Part shown: positions 44,008 to 53,937 of the stretch, piece by piece
Layout of the letters: each line of letters starts with the position of its first letter
Numbering within the stretch: the first letter of the stretch is position 1
NCBI GenBank assembly: GCA_016715205.1
Contig: JADKBC010000018.1
Span: 6,591-70,590, forward strand
DNA: 64,000 bases
Origin: Holophaga sp.
GTDB lineage: Bacteria; Acidobacteriota; Holophagae; Holophagales; Holophagaceae
Direction: 5' to 3'
Notes under the pieces: generated by a model
The model's input: only the letters and a program-made list of their open reading frames with translations
Database searches by the model: none
Told to the model about the DNA's origin: nothing
Position numbers and translations under genes: made by a program

Positions 44008-45029
44008 AGGCGTACCTCGTTCAGCATTCGTTGGGCCAGGGCCGAGCCCGAAAGCCAGGCGGCTTGAACGCCGCCGCCGGGCGAAAAAACATCCCCCGCG
44101 AGGCCGAGCCGCGGGCCGTGTTTAAGGGTGGCGAGGATCGGCCGCGCAAGTTCATTGCCGCGGTCCACCCGGGCAAAGCGCCAGCGATGGGCAGCCGTCC
44201 ACAGCGGTTCCAGGACCCATTCACCCGCCTGTTCGGCGGCCAACCGCAGAAGTTCGGCTGACCAGACTTCGGGTGGAAGATCCAGTCGTTGGGCCGACCA
44301 GCCGGGCTTGGCCTGGATCACCAGGGTGAGGAAGTTGGGGTGCTGGCGCTTTCTGGAATCCTGGGCAATCAACTGCAGGCTGTCGGACTGGTCGGGATAC
44401 AGCAGATCCCACTCTGGCGCTGTGGTCTGGGGTGGATAGGCAGCGAGCAGCGTCAGGGAGGGTACGCTGGCGAACATGCCCAGAAGGGCCTGAATGCTGG
44501 TCAATTCAGGCTGGGTCGGCAGAGTTGCCAAAAGGGCAAGGGCTTGTTCCAGGGCCAGGGCCACCACCAACTCCCGGCACTGGAAGGTTTCGCCGGTTTT
44601 GGTTTCGAGGGTAAATCCCGCAGCGTCGAGGGTGATGCGCTTGACACTGGTGCCCAACTGGATCGTCAGGCCTGTGGCCAGATGCTTGGCAAAGGCATTC
44701 AATCCCGCTGAGAAAATGGCCCGGCGCTCATCTCCCTCGAAGGCATTGGGCTGGCAGGGCTGCCCATGCCCCTGGATGTGGCGAGGCCAAGTCGAAGGAA
44801 AGATCACGCCTTCGGTGCTGCGAAGGGCTGCGAGAAACGCGGGGTGATGCCCATGGAGAAACATCGGACCGAAATCGATGGGCTGGCCCTCGTAGCGTCG
44901 GGTGGCCAAGCGCCCTCCCACGCCCCGGGCGCGCTCCAGCACCAGTACTTGGCGACCGGCTTGGTGAAGCTCGCGGGCGCACTGCAGCCCTGCGATGCCT
45001 CCACCAATGACGATCACTTCGTGTTGCAT
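44004..45029 (-). CDS. FAD-dependent oxidoreductase (renalase/amine oxidase-like)
   Basis: A 341-residue flavoprotein. The dinucleotide-binding motif VIVIGGGIAGLQCARELHQA opens the protein, followed by the Arg-rich GVGGRLATRR that binds FAD in amine-oxidase-like proteins. The C-terminal FAD motif is LGLAGDVFSPGGGVQAAWLSG. Small proteins of this type are usually annotated as renalase-like NAD(P)H or deaminase-type oxidases. The substrate is unknown. Pairing with ribA (flavin synthesis) may be coincidental. Confidence 0.82.
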   Translation of the reverse strand: MQHEVIVIGGGIAGLQCARELHQAGRQVLVLERARGVGGRLATRRYEGQPIDFGPMFLHGHHPAFLAALRSTEGVIFPSTWPRHIQGHGQPCQPNAFEGDERRAIFSAGLNAFAKHLATGLTIQLGTSVKRITLDAAGFTLETKTGETFQCRELVVALALEQALALLATLPTQPELTSIQALLGMFASVPSLTLLAAYPPQTTAPEWDLLYPDQSDSLQLIAQDSRKRQHPNFLTLVIQAKPGWSAQRLDLPPEVWSAELLRLAAEQAGEWVLEPLWTAAHRWRFARVDRGNELARPILATLKHGPRLGLAGDVFSPGGGVQAAWLSGSALAQRMLNEVRL

Positions 45030-45056
45030 CCAGTCCCTTTCTGGGTTGGGATTGTC

Positions 45057-46763
<1,707 letters not shown>

Positions 46764-46826
46764 GGGGCTTCCAGAAAAGGCCAAGTAATAAGTACTAGCA
46801 GGGATGCGGCGCAGCGTGGCGCCAAC

Positions 46827-47639
46827 TTAGCCCAATCCCGCCGCCACCTGGGTGGCCCGTTCGATGCCACGGGCCACCACGGAGCGGATGCGGCCATCTT
46901 CCAGGGCCAGGAGCCCAGCGATGGTGCAGCCGGCGGGGGTGGTCACTTCGTCCTTGAGGGCGGCGGGGTGTTTGCCGGTTTGCAGCACCATGGTTGCGGC
47001 GCCCAGGGTCATCTGGGAGGCCAATTCGATGGCCACGGCCCGGGGCAGGCCGCACTGCACGCCGCCTTCGGCGAGGGCTTCCAGGATCACGAAGATGAAG
47101 GCGGGGCCAGAGGCGCTGAGGCCAGTCACGGCGTCCATGTGCTTTTCTTCCAGTTCCATCACGCGCCCCAGGGGCTCGAAGTACCTGCGGGCTTGCGCCA
47201 GGTGGCTCTCCTGGGCGGCATTGCCCGGGGATAGCACCGTCATGCCGCAGCGCACGGCGCAGGGGGTGTTGGGCATGGCCCGCACCACGGGGGTTCCGGC
47301 GGGCACATGGCTTTCCAGAAAGGCCAAGCCAACGCCTGCGGCGATGGAAATGACCAGGGGTTGGTGATCCAGGGCACCTGCTTGTTGGAGACCCTCCAGC
47401 AGTTCGCCCAGCTCCCGGGGTTTGACGCACAGCAAAACCACCTGGGAGGTGCGGGCGGCGGTGGCGGCATCGGTGAGGGTGATGCCCAAGGCCGCGGCTT
47501 GGCTGCGGAGGGCGGTGGGGTGACGGTCTGCAGCCAGTATCTGTTCCGGAGGCAGGCCACCGGTTTCCACCAGGCCGTGACAGATGGCCTGGCCCATGGT
47601 GCCGAAACCGATCACGGCGAGCTTGGTAGGTAAGGACAT
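46827..47639 (-). CDS. proC: Pyrroline-5-carboxylate reductase
   Basis: A 270-residue enzyme for the last step of proline synthesis. The NADPH-binding start LAVIGFGTMGQAICHGLV and the family signature near the C-terminus (MVLQTGKHPAALKDEVTTPA, then GCTIAGLLALE) are intact. TTTGGAG lies just before the ATG at 47639. A strong terminator ends only 16 nt upstream of that ATG, with a proline-rich short reading frame before it, which points to attenuation. Confidence 0.94.
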   Translation of the reverse strand: MSLPTKLAVIGFGTMGQAICHGLVETGGLPPEQILAADRHPTALRSQAAALGITLTDAATAARTSQVVLLCVKPRELGELLEGLQQAGALDHQPLVISIAAGVGLAFLESHVPAGTPVVRAMPNTPCAVRCGMTVLSPGNAAQESHLAQARRYFEPLGRVMELEEKHMDAVTGLSASGPAFIFVILEALAEGGVQCGLPRAVAIELASQMTLGAATMVLQTGKHPAALKDEVTTPAGCTIAGLLALEDGRIRSVVARGIERATQVAAGLG

Positions 47640-47654
47640 GCTGGCTCCAAACAA

Positions 47655-47681
47655 AAAACCCCCGGTTGGAAAGCCGGGGGT
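47655..47681 (-). terminator. Candidate attenuator terminator in the proC leader
   Basis: On the minus strand ACCCCCGG, loop CTTTCCAA, then CCGGGGGT is followed by TTTTTTG, a textbook intrinsic terminator. It lies between the leader peptide stop (47702) and the proC ATG (47639). No complete gene precedes it on this strand, so its natural reading is premature termination of the proC transcript. A GCCGG segment at the end of the leader frame could pair with CCGGC in the 5' arm as an antiterminator. Confidence 0.72.
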
Positions 47682-47701
47682 GGGAAAGGTGTGTGGCCGA
47701 G

Positions 47702-47773
47702 CTACCGGCGACCAGGCCTATCCGCCTCGCTTGGAGGGAACGGGAAAGGGCTCTGGGCCAAAAGGGTCGCCAT
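47702..47773 (-). CDS. Candidate proline-rich leader peptide of proC (23 aa)
   Basis: An ATG at 47773 opens 23 codons ending in TAG at 47702. Residues 8-14 read SPFPFPP, with a fifth proline at residue 20, so 5 of 23 codons are proline (CCT, CCG, CCT, CCA, CCT). It lies directly before the attenuator hairpin and the gene for the final step of proline synthesis, the layout of amino-acid attenuation leaders. The ribosome site (GGAG) is only 2 nt from the ATG, which is short. A second overlapping short frame also has several prolines. Confidence 0.5.
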   Translation of the reverse strand: MATLLAQSPFPFPPSEADRPGRR

Positions 47774-47902
47774 GGCTCCAGCATAGCGCGAGCCCGAGGT
47801 ATGTGACCTAGCCCACACCCCGGGCGGGTTATCTTGACAGCCATTCATGGGGTGCATTCCCGCCCCTTGCATCTTCCCAGGCACTGCTTCATGGAGTATC
47901 CC

Positions 47903-49228
47903 ATGGCCTCCCGACCTACCCCCATCGACGCCGACGTGGTGAGCCGCCGCACCCGCGAACTGGGCCTCACGGACCTGGGCAAAGCTTCCATCCGCGAGAT
48001 CAAAAAGATCGTGGATCTGATCGAAGGGGACACGGGCCAGAAATTCATTCGTATGGAAATGGGCATTCCGGGCCTGCCCGCCCTGCAGGTGGGCGTGGAT
48101 GCCCAGATCCAGGCCCTGAAGGATGGCGTTGCGGCCATCTACCCCGATATCCAGGGCATTCCCGCCCTGAAAAATGAAATCTCCCGGTTCGTGAAACTGT
48201 TCCTGGATGTGGATGTCACGCCTGAACATTGCGTGCCTACCGTGGGTTCCATGATGGGCGGCATGGCAGCCTTCATGACCGTCAACCGCATGTGGGCGGA
48301 TCGGGAAGGCACGCTGTATCTGGATCCCGGCTTCCCCGTGCAGAAGCAGCAGTGCAAGCTGCTGGGCCATGGCTACATGTCCTTTGATGTCTATGAACAC
48401 CGCGGCGAGAAACTGCGCCCCAAGCTGGAGTCCTACCTCAAGACAGGCAAAGTCTCGTCCATCCTCTATTCCAGCCCCAACAACCCCAGCTGGATCTGCT
48501 TCACGGATGAGGAACTGCGCACCATCGGTGAGCTGGCCACCCAGTACAACGTGATTGTCATCGAGGATCTGGCCTACTTCGCCATGGATTTCCGCCAGGA
48601 TTACGCCAAGCCCGGCCAGGCGCCCTTCCAGCCCACCGTGGCCAAGTACACCGACAACTACATCCTGCTGATCTCCAGTTCCAAGGCCTTTAGTTATGCG
48701 GGCGAGCGCATCGGCATGATGGTGGTTTCCGACAAGGTGTGGGATATGCGCAGCCCCGACCTGCTGCGATTCTTCAGCTCTGATCAGTTGGGCCATTCCC
48801 TGATTTTTGGTGCGATCTACGGCATCAGTTCTGGCACCAGCCATTCCGCCCAGTACGCCTTGGCTGCCATTCTGAAGGCGGTGAACAACGGTGAGATCGA
48901 CTTCGTTCAGATTGCCAAGGAATACGGCGAGAAGGCCAAGGTGATGAAGCGGCTCTTCACCGAAAACGGCTTCACCATCGTCTACGACAAGGATCTGGAC
49001 GAACCTATCGCTGACGGTTTCTACTTCACCCTTGCCTACCCCGGCATGGGCGGCGGCCAACTGCTTTCCGAGCTGTTCCATTACGGCATCAGCGCTATCA
49101 CCCTGGGCATCACTGGCAGCGAGCACACGGAAGGGTTGCGGGCCTGCACCTCATTGATCAAACGCGAGGAATTCCCCCTGCTGGAAGCGCGGCTGAAGCA
49201 GTTCCGGGAGGATCACCCGATCGGTTGA
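47903..49228 (+). CDS. PLP-dependent class I/II aminotransferase
   Basis: A 441-residue fold-type I aminotransferase. The active-site lysine lies in LLISSSKAFSYAGERIGMM, and the pyridine-binding Asp in VIVIEDLAYFAMDF. YSSPNNPSWICFTDEEL is the usual Asn/Pro substrate loop. The ATG at 47903 has GGAG six nt upstream; upstream in-frame starts are weaker. It is divergent from proC. The substrate cannot be named from sequence. A second, diverged copy of its last 40 nt lies 1.2 kb downstream. Confidence 0.88.
   Translation: MASRPTPIDADVVSRRTRELGLTDLGKASIREIKKIVDLIEGDTGQKFIRMEMGIPGLPALQVGVDAQIQALKDGVAAIYPDIQGIPALKNEISRFVKLFLDVDVTPEHCVPTVGSMMGGMAAFMTVNRMWADREGTLYLDPGFPVQKQQCKLLGHGYMSFDVYEHRGEKLRPKLESYLKTGKVSSILYSSPNNPSWICFTDEELRTIGELATQYNVIVIEDLAYFAMDFRQDYAKPGQAPFQPTVAKYTDNYILLISSSKAFSYAGERIGMMVVSDKVWDMRSPDLLRFFSSDQLGHSLIFGAIYGISSGTSHSAQYALAAILKAVNNGEIDFVQIAKEYGEKAKVMKRLFTENGFTIVYDKDLDEPIADGFYFTLAYPGMGGGQLLSELFHYGISAITLGITGSEHTEGLRACTSLIKREEFPLLEARLKQFREDHPIG
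49188..49209 (+). repeat. 22-bp direct repeat, copy 1 (within aminotransferase 3' end)
   Basis: CGCGGCTGAAGCAGTTCCGG and two further bases recur exactly at 50425-50446. Here they encode RLKQFRE near the aminotransferase C-terminus. The pair brackets an AT-rich stretch with the ankyrin gene. Confidence 0.85.
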
Positions 49229-49402
49229 AACTGGAAATCGATGGCGATTATTTGGGAATACATTGTGGTGTTGGTGAATCCAGGGGATTTTTCTACGAGG
49301 CCAAGTAAAACAGGGCTTTTGAATTGGTAGTAAACTGGGTGAACTTCAACATAGCCATTTCGTTGCTTCAACCTCTGGGAATCAATTTCTTGGGAGTAAG
49401 AC

Positions 49403-50299
49403 GTGCGACAGCCATTTAGGCTCCTTTTTTCGTTGTGCTTGTGCGGTTGTTTCGCGCTCAAAGCAGGAACCAACCTTTCGAAGGCCGTCATCGATGGAGA
49501 TAAAACAGCTATTTTGTCCTGGGTGGCCAATGGAGAAAAAATCGATGATCTTGACAAATGGGGCTGCACGCCCCTGATTTGGGCCGTTTATTACAAGCAG
49601 CCTGACATTGTCAAATGGCTGCTTGTCAAAGGTGCAAATCCAAACATTCAATCAAAAAAAGAATGCGGAGGTATGCCGCCTGGAGCCACAGCCTTAGGTA
49701 TGGCGGCATATCATGATGAAGAAGAGTCCATCAAATTATTGTTAAAGTATAAGGCTGATCCGTTGTCGGCAGACTTGAAAGGGAAAAAGCCTATTGATTA
49801 TGCAAAGATGTATGAATTAAAAAATAGTATTTCTCTTTTAGAAAATCCTATGGTTCAAATGGATATCACCAAAACAGAAAAACAAAATATTGCAGATATT
49901 GAAATTATTCTCGAGTCAAATCAAAAAAATTATTTACCATTTTTTAGCAACATTCAATCCTCAATTAAGGAACGTTTTTTAAATAAACAAATTAAGACAT
50001 CTGTCCTTGTGGTGGGCCAAAATCCCTTAGGAGATGAAGCAATAAATAAATCACCAACCAGCACTTCGAAATTTATAATGAAAATTAACGAGATAGAATG
50101 CAGGGATTATGGCACGGACCGGATAATGTCTGTTATTAAGGTGGTATTTTTAAATAAAGAAAATAATTCTTCGATTTGGGAGAGTGGTGAGTTAACGATT
50201 CGAGATACGGGAAGAACTATCTTGACGTTTAGAGGTGATATTGTATATAACTTTGCAAGTACATTGATATTTGAGCTTGAAGCAAATAGTTTGATTTAA
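49403..50299 (+). CDS. Ankyrin-repeat protein with signal peptide, AT-rich
   Basis: A 298-residue protein starting at a GTG with GGAG 9 nt upstream. A signal peptide (about residues 1-21, possibly with a lipobox-like Cys) leads into ankyrin repeats at about 22-150: the typical GCTPLIWAVYYKQPDIVKWL is followed by GATALGMAAYHDEEESIKLL and KKPIDYAKMYEL. The C-terminal 150 residues match no family I recognise. Codon and base use change sharply from about 49700, with many AAA, AAT and ATT codons, unlike every neighbour. Together with the flanking repeat this marks horizontal acquisition. Secreted ankyrin proteins commonly bind other proteins. Confidence 0.8.
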   Translation: MRQPFRLLFSLCLCGCFALKAGTNLSKAVIDGDKTAILSWVANGEKIDDLDKWGCTPLIWAVYYKQPDIVKWLLVKGANPNIQSKKECGGMPPGATALGMAAYHDEEESIKLLLKYKADPLSADLKGKKPIDYAKMYELKNSISLLENPMVQMDITKTEKQNIADIEIILESNQKNYLPFFSNIQSSIKERFLNKQIKTSVLVVGQNPLGDEAINKSPTSTSKFIMKINEIECRDYGTDRIMSVIKVVFLNKENNSSIWESGELTIRDTGRTILTFRGDIVYNFASTLIFELEANSLI

Positions 50300-50555
50300 A
50301 TTTTAAAAAATTCCTTCAATATTAAAGTGCATCATCTTAACGCTTGATTAGCTGCCTAATTGTTAGGAAATCCCTTTCCCACAGATTTTCAACGCCAATT
50401 TGTTTTTAAATCCACTGTATGAGTCGCGGCTGAAGCAGTTCCGGGAAGGTCATGCGGTGGGGCCAGCGCGGTTGGCGTTCAGGAAGGGGCAAGCACGTTG
50501 TCAGACTCCGAGGATCGGTAAGAAATCCCAGTGCACGCCTGGCCTATAGAACAAT
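50300..50555. other. Intergenic stretch with remnant of the aminotransferase 3' end
   Basis: No gene is supported. The first 110 bp remain AT-rich; GC content then returns abruptly at about 50420. The stretch 50425-50461 repeats the aminotransferase end, first exactly (22 bp) and then with changes, so that it would read RLKQFREGHAVG in place of RLKQFREDHPIG. This is the right boundary of the acquired segment. Confidence 0.7.
50425..50446 (+). repeat. 22-bp direct repeat, copy 2 (right border of AT-rich island)
   Basis: An exact copy of 49188-49209, followed by a diverged continuation. It has no start codon or ribosome site and lies after the ankyrin gene, so it is a remnant and not expressed. 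Confidence 0.85.
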
Positions 50556-50600
50556 CAATTGAACGCGGGCTCGTCGAAAGGACGAGCCCGCGTTCAATTG
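50556..50600 (-). terminator. 20-bp perfect hairpin behind the outer-membrane protein gene
   Basis: CAATTGAACGCGGGCTCGTC, loop GAAAG, then its exact complement. It lies 15 nt after the stop at 50616 on the minus strand and probably ends that transcript. It can work in either direction, and so also insulates the ankyrin island. Confidence 0.8.
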
Positions 50601-50615
50601 GTAAAGGTCAGAGCC

Positions 50616-51227
50616 CTAGAACCGAAGACCGGCGTAGAGACCAATCTGAAGCTTGGGGGCGTGGGTTTTGAGGGCGTCCTTGCCGTCTCCGAGGGTGCTT
50701 GCTAGGTATTCGCTATCACTGAGGCTCTTGCTGACCAAGGGCACCGCCACTTCCAGGCCCATAAAAGGCTTCACGAGCGGTGTTGGGAAGGCAAAGCCCA
50801 CATTGGCGCGGGCCCAGGGGCGGCCGTAGGTGGTGGAAACGGTAGGATCCCCAGGGGCTTCGCCACCTAGTTTCTCGAACCGGTACTCGACACCCGCGCC
50901 CACGGCCACATAGGCCTTGAAGTTGAACATAGCACCCACGCTCAGGTGCTCGTGGGTGAAGGTGTTTCCCGAGTTCGCGCCGTTCACCTCGACATCAGTC
51001 TTGAACTTGGGCTGGTACCCGGCGGTGAGCTGGAAGAGGGCCGGTCCAAGGTCCACCACGGAATAGCCGAACCGCATGCCCGCCACCGTCTTACTGGCAG
51101 GTTTGGCCTCATTGCCAGCGATGGTGACGTCCTTGTAGGATTGCTGCCCAAGGAAGACCCCAACTTCAAAATCCTGGGCCGCCAAGGGCGCGGCAACGAG
51201 GAGCATGGCAATGGCAGTCTTCTTCAT
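50616..51227 (-). CDS. Outer-membrane beta-barrel protein (OmpW/OmpA-barrel-like)
   Basis: A 203-residue secreted protein. The signal peptide MKKTAIAMLLVAAPLAAQ is followed by alternating hydrophobic strands (FEVGVFLGQQSY, MRFGYSVVDLG, FQLTAGYQPKF) and ends LQIGLYAGLRF, with the terminal Phe typical of outer-membrane barrels. GGAGG precedes the ATG at 51227; a longer frame is not supported. Eight strands are likely from its length. The role is unknown. Confidence 0.78.
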   Translation of the reverse strand: MKKTAIAMLLVAAPLAAQDFEVGVFLGQQSYKDVTIAGNEAKPASKTVAGMRFGYSVVDLGPALFQLTAGYQPKFKTDVEVNGANSGNTFTHEHLSVGAMFNFKAYVAVGAGVEYRFEKLGGEAPGDPTVSTTYGRPWARANVGFAFPTPLVKPFMGLEVAVPLVSKSLSDSEYLASTLGDGKDALKTHAPKLQIGLYAGLRF

Positions 51228-51311
51228 AGATGCCTCCGATATGGGTGTAGTTGGTTGCGAAATGCTGTCACTTATGGGTGCACTGGTCAATGGACGGAAG
51301 AAATCCTTTCC

Positions 51312-52805
51312 TCAGATCCACCGTTCCAACCGCGCCAACACTTCCTCTCGCCCCAGCAAATACATTGTGTCGAAAATCGGCGGGCTTACGGGTTTGCCGC
51401 AGAGGACCACGCGCAGGGCTTGGGCCAGATCCTTCAGTTTGAGGTTGTGGGCTTCCAGGATTCCGTTGAAGGCGGCCTGCAGGGCATCGTGGGCGTAATC
51501 CTTTTGCTCGGCAACGGCGCGTAGGGCGGGTTTGACGGGCTCGGTCATGAATTTTTCCACGGCCCTTTCGTCAAATTCCGTGGGGCGTTCCCAGCAGAAG
51601 GCCAGGGATTCGCCCATTTCCTTCAGGCTCTTGCCTTTCTGGGTAGCCTGAATGGCGATGCGCTTCCACTCGTCATCCTTGGTGGTCCAGGCGGCGGGCA
51701 TGAAGTGGGCAAGGTGGGGCTCAAGTTCCTGCCAGGTGGCGCGCTGCACGAGCTTCTGGTTCATCCAGCTGAGCTTGTCCATGTCGAAGCGGGCGGGGCT
51801 CTTCTGGATGTCCTTGAGATCAAAGAGTTCGATCATCTGGGCATCGGTGAGCAGTTCTTCCTCCGCTGTTTCCGGGGCCTGGCCATCCACCTTGGGCGTC
51901 CAGGACAGCCGCGCCAGAGCTAGGCGCACGGCGGCGGGCAAAAAGCCCATCTCCTGGTATTCGGTGATGCTGGTGGCGCCGTGGCGTTTGCTGAGCTTGG
52001 CGCCATCCTTGCCCAGGATCATGGGCACGTGGCCGAACTCGGGTTGCTCATAGCCCATGGCGTGGTAAAGCGCGATCTGCTTGGGGGTGTTGGACACGTG
52101 ATCATCGCCCCGGAGCACGTGGGATACGTTCATGCCGGTGTCGTCCACCACCACGCAGAAATTGTAGGTGGGCACACCGATCTCGCAGGTTTCGGCGGTG
52201 CGGGCGATGATCCAGTCGTCCATGCTTTCGGCTGGGAAGGCCAGGCGCCCCTTGATGAGATCGGTCCACACGATGGCGCCATCTTCGAGCCAGGGCTCCG
52301 TGCCTTCGGGCATGGCGAGGCGCACGGCAAAGGGCTCACTGGCGTCATGGTTCTTGTGGCGGCAGCCATTGCCCTTATCCAGCCCGCGATTGTATTGGAA
52401 GGGCACGCCCTTGGCTTCCACGGCGGCGCGCCGGGCGTCCAGGTCTTCCTTGGCGCAGCGGCAGCGGTAGGCCTGGCCTGCGGCGATCAGCTTGTCCACG
52501 GCGGGCTTGTAGTGGGATTCCATGCGCTGCATCTGGCGATAGGGGCCGTGGGCACCGATCCAGCGGCTGGGGTCACCCGGCACCGGGCCTTCATCCCAGT
52601 CCAGGCCGCACCAGGCCATGCCTTCCTCGATGATGCGGATGTTGTCGTCCGTGCTGCGGGAAAGATCGGTGTCCTCGATGCGCAGGATGAAGGTGCCCTT
52701 GTGCTTGCGGGCGAAGAGCCAGCAGAAGAGGGCCGTTCGCACGCCGCCGATATGCAGCATGCCGGTGGGGGAAGGGGCAAAGCGGGTGACGACAGGACGA
52801 CTCAT
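51312..52805 (-). CDS. gltX: Glutamyl-tRNA synthetase
   Basis: A 497-residue class I synthetase. RFAPSPTGMLHIGGVRTALF holds the HIGH-type motif and AKLSKRHGA the KMSKS-type motif. The zinc-like region in the insert reads YRCRCAKEDLDARR. Length is normal. GlnS is also encoded in the window, so this enzyme is expected to be discriminating for tRNA-Glu. Confidence 0.94.
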   Translation of the reverse strand: MSRPVVTRFAPSPTGMLHIGGVRTALFCWLFARKHKGTFILRIEDTDLSRSTDDNIRIIEEGMAWCGLDWDEGPVPGDPSRWIGAHGPYRQMQRMESHYKPAVDKLIAAGQAYRCRCAKEDLDARRAAVEAKGVPFQYNRGLDKGNGCRHKNHDASEPFAVRLAMPEGTEPWLEDGAIVWTDLIKGRLAFPAESMDDWIIARTAETCEIGVPTYNFCVVVDDTGMNVSHVLRGDDHVSNTPKQIALYHAMGYEQPEFGHVPMILGKDGAKLSKRHGATSITEYQEMGFLPAAVRLALARLSWTPKVDGQAPETAEEELLTDAQMIELFDLKDIQKSPARFDMDKLSWMNQKLVQRATWQELEPHLAHFMPAAWTTKDDEWKRIAIQATQKGKSLKEMGESLAFCWERPTEFDERAVEKFMTEPVKPALRAVAEQKDYAHDALQAAFNGILEAHNLKLKDLAQALRVVLCGKPVSPPIFDTMYLLGREEVLARLERWI

Positions 52806-52873
52806 GAAACCTCACAGCGTGAAGCTTCCAGTATCGCCGAAGACGTCGCAGTCCGCAGTCTGTCGTCCGCAGC

Positions 52874-53761
52874 CTACTTGAGGTAGAGCTTCAATTTGAT
52901 CTCCACGGGGCCGTCGCCGCTGAAGAGGCTGCGATCCAGCACCACGGGCACTTCCACCACGCTGTGATGGGTGGACAGGTGTTCCACGGGTTCCTTTTCT
53001 GGGGGATTACCCACGGGTTCGGTGGTGGGCAGATCTTCGATCTCGTCAAGATCATCGAGGATCTCGCCTGAGCTCAGTTCCTCCACCTCCAGGGGATGGG
53101 ACTTGGCGCCTGGGGGCTCCGGGGCAGGGGCAACGGGCGGGGGCGCCAGGATTTCGGACGCTTCCACGGCGCCGCCGTACTTATCGGAGAGATGCTTGAG
53201 GACCTGCCGGGCGATGCCGGTGAGGGTGTCCCGCACGCCATCGCCGCGAATGGCGCTGGCTTCAAAGGTGGGCACCTGGAAGCGGTTGACTTCCCGTTCC
53301 AGCACGTCCAAGGGCAGGGCGCTGGGCGTGTCCCGCTTGTTCCACTGGATCACGTGGGGCATTTTTTCGAGGTCAGCGCCCTGTTCCTTCAGGTTATCGA
53401 TGAGGTTCTGGAAGCTATCGCGGTTGCCTTCCAGGGCGTGTTCCTGGGAATCGGCCACGAACACCACCCCATCGGCGCCGCGCAGCACCAGCTTGCGGGT
53501 GGCGTCGTAGAAGACCTGGCCCGGCACCGTATAGAGCTGGATGCGGGTTTTCATGCCCCGAATGGTGCCCAATTCGATGGGCAGGAAATCGAAGAAGAGG
53601 GTGCGGTCGGTCTGGGTGGCCAGGGATAGCATCTTGCCCCGGCCGTCGTGGGGCAGGGAATCGTAGATGAACTGTAGGTTCGTGGTCTTGCCGCAGAGCC
53701 CAGGGCCGTAATAGACGATCTTGGCCGTCAGCTCCTTGGTCGCTGCGTTGAAGAGAACCAT
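52874..53761 (-). CDS. MglA-type small GTPase with C-terminal extension
   Basis: A 295-residue protein whose first 195 residues are a MglA-like GTPase: P-loop YYGPGLCGKTTN, the switch region TRIQLYTVPGQVFYDATRK and the guanine motif QWNKRD. MglA sets cell polarity and drives gliding or twitching in Myxococcus and is common in acidobacteria. Beyond it lies a Pro/Glu-rich linker (about 205-260) and a short tail. No MglB gene lies next to it. The FHA-RDD gene is divergent at 177 bp. Confidence 0.88.
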   Translation of the reverse strand: MVLFNAATKELTAKIVYYGPGLCGKTTNLQFIYDSLPHDGRGKMLSLATQTDRTLFFDFLPIELGTIRGMKTRIQLYTVPGQVFYDATRKLVLRGADGVVFVADSQEHALEGNRDSFQNLIDNLKEQGADLEKMPHVIQWNKRDTPSALPLDVLEREVNRFQVPTFEASAIRGDGVRDTLTGIARQVLKHLSDKYGGAVEASEILAPPPVAPAPEPPGAKSHPLEVEELSSGEILDDLDEIEDLPTTEPVGNPPEKEPVEHLSTHHSVVEVPVVLDRSLFSGDGPVEIKLKLYLK

Positions 53762-53937
53762 GCTGCCTCCGGGGGAGGAATGTCCTGCAAGCTTGCCCCA
53801 TGCATCCTTTCGGGGTCAAGGATCCTCTAAATGATTGGTGAACGATTGTGTTCGAAAGATACGCGCGCGGCCTTTGAATTGAAATACCTTAGTTGTGCTT
53901 CTAGACTTCAACGAAACATCCACATCCAGGGGACGAC

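Noticed and set aside
47640..47830. tRNA gene or known riboswitch upstream of proC
   Set aside because: No T-loop consensus or CCA end, and no conserved riboswitch core was seen; a peptide attenuator explains the terminator better.
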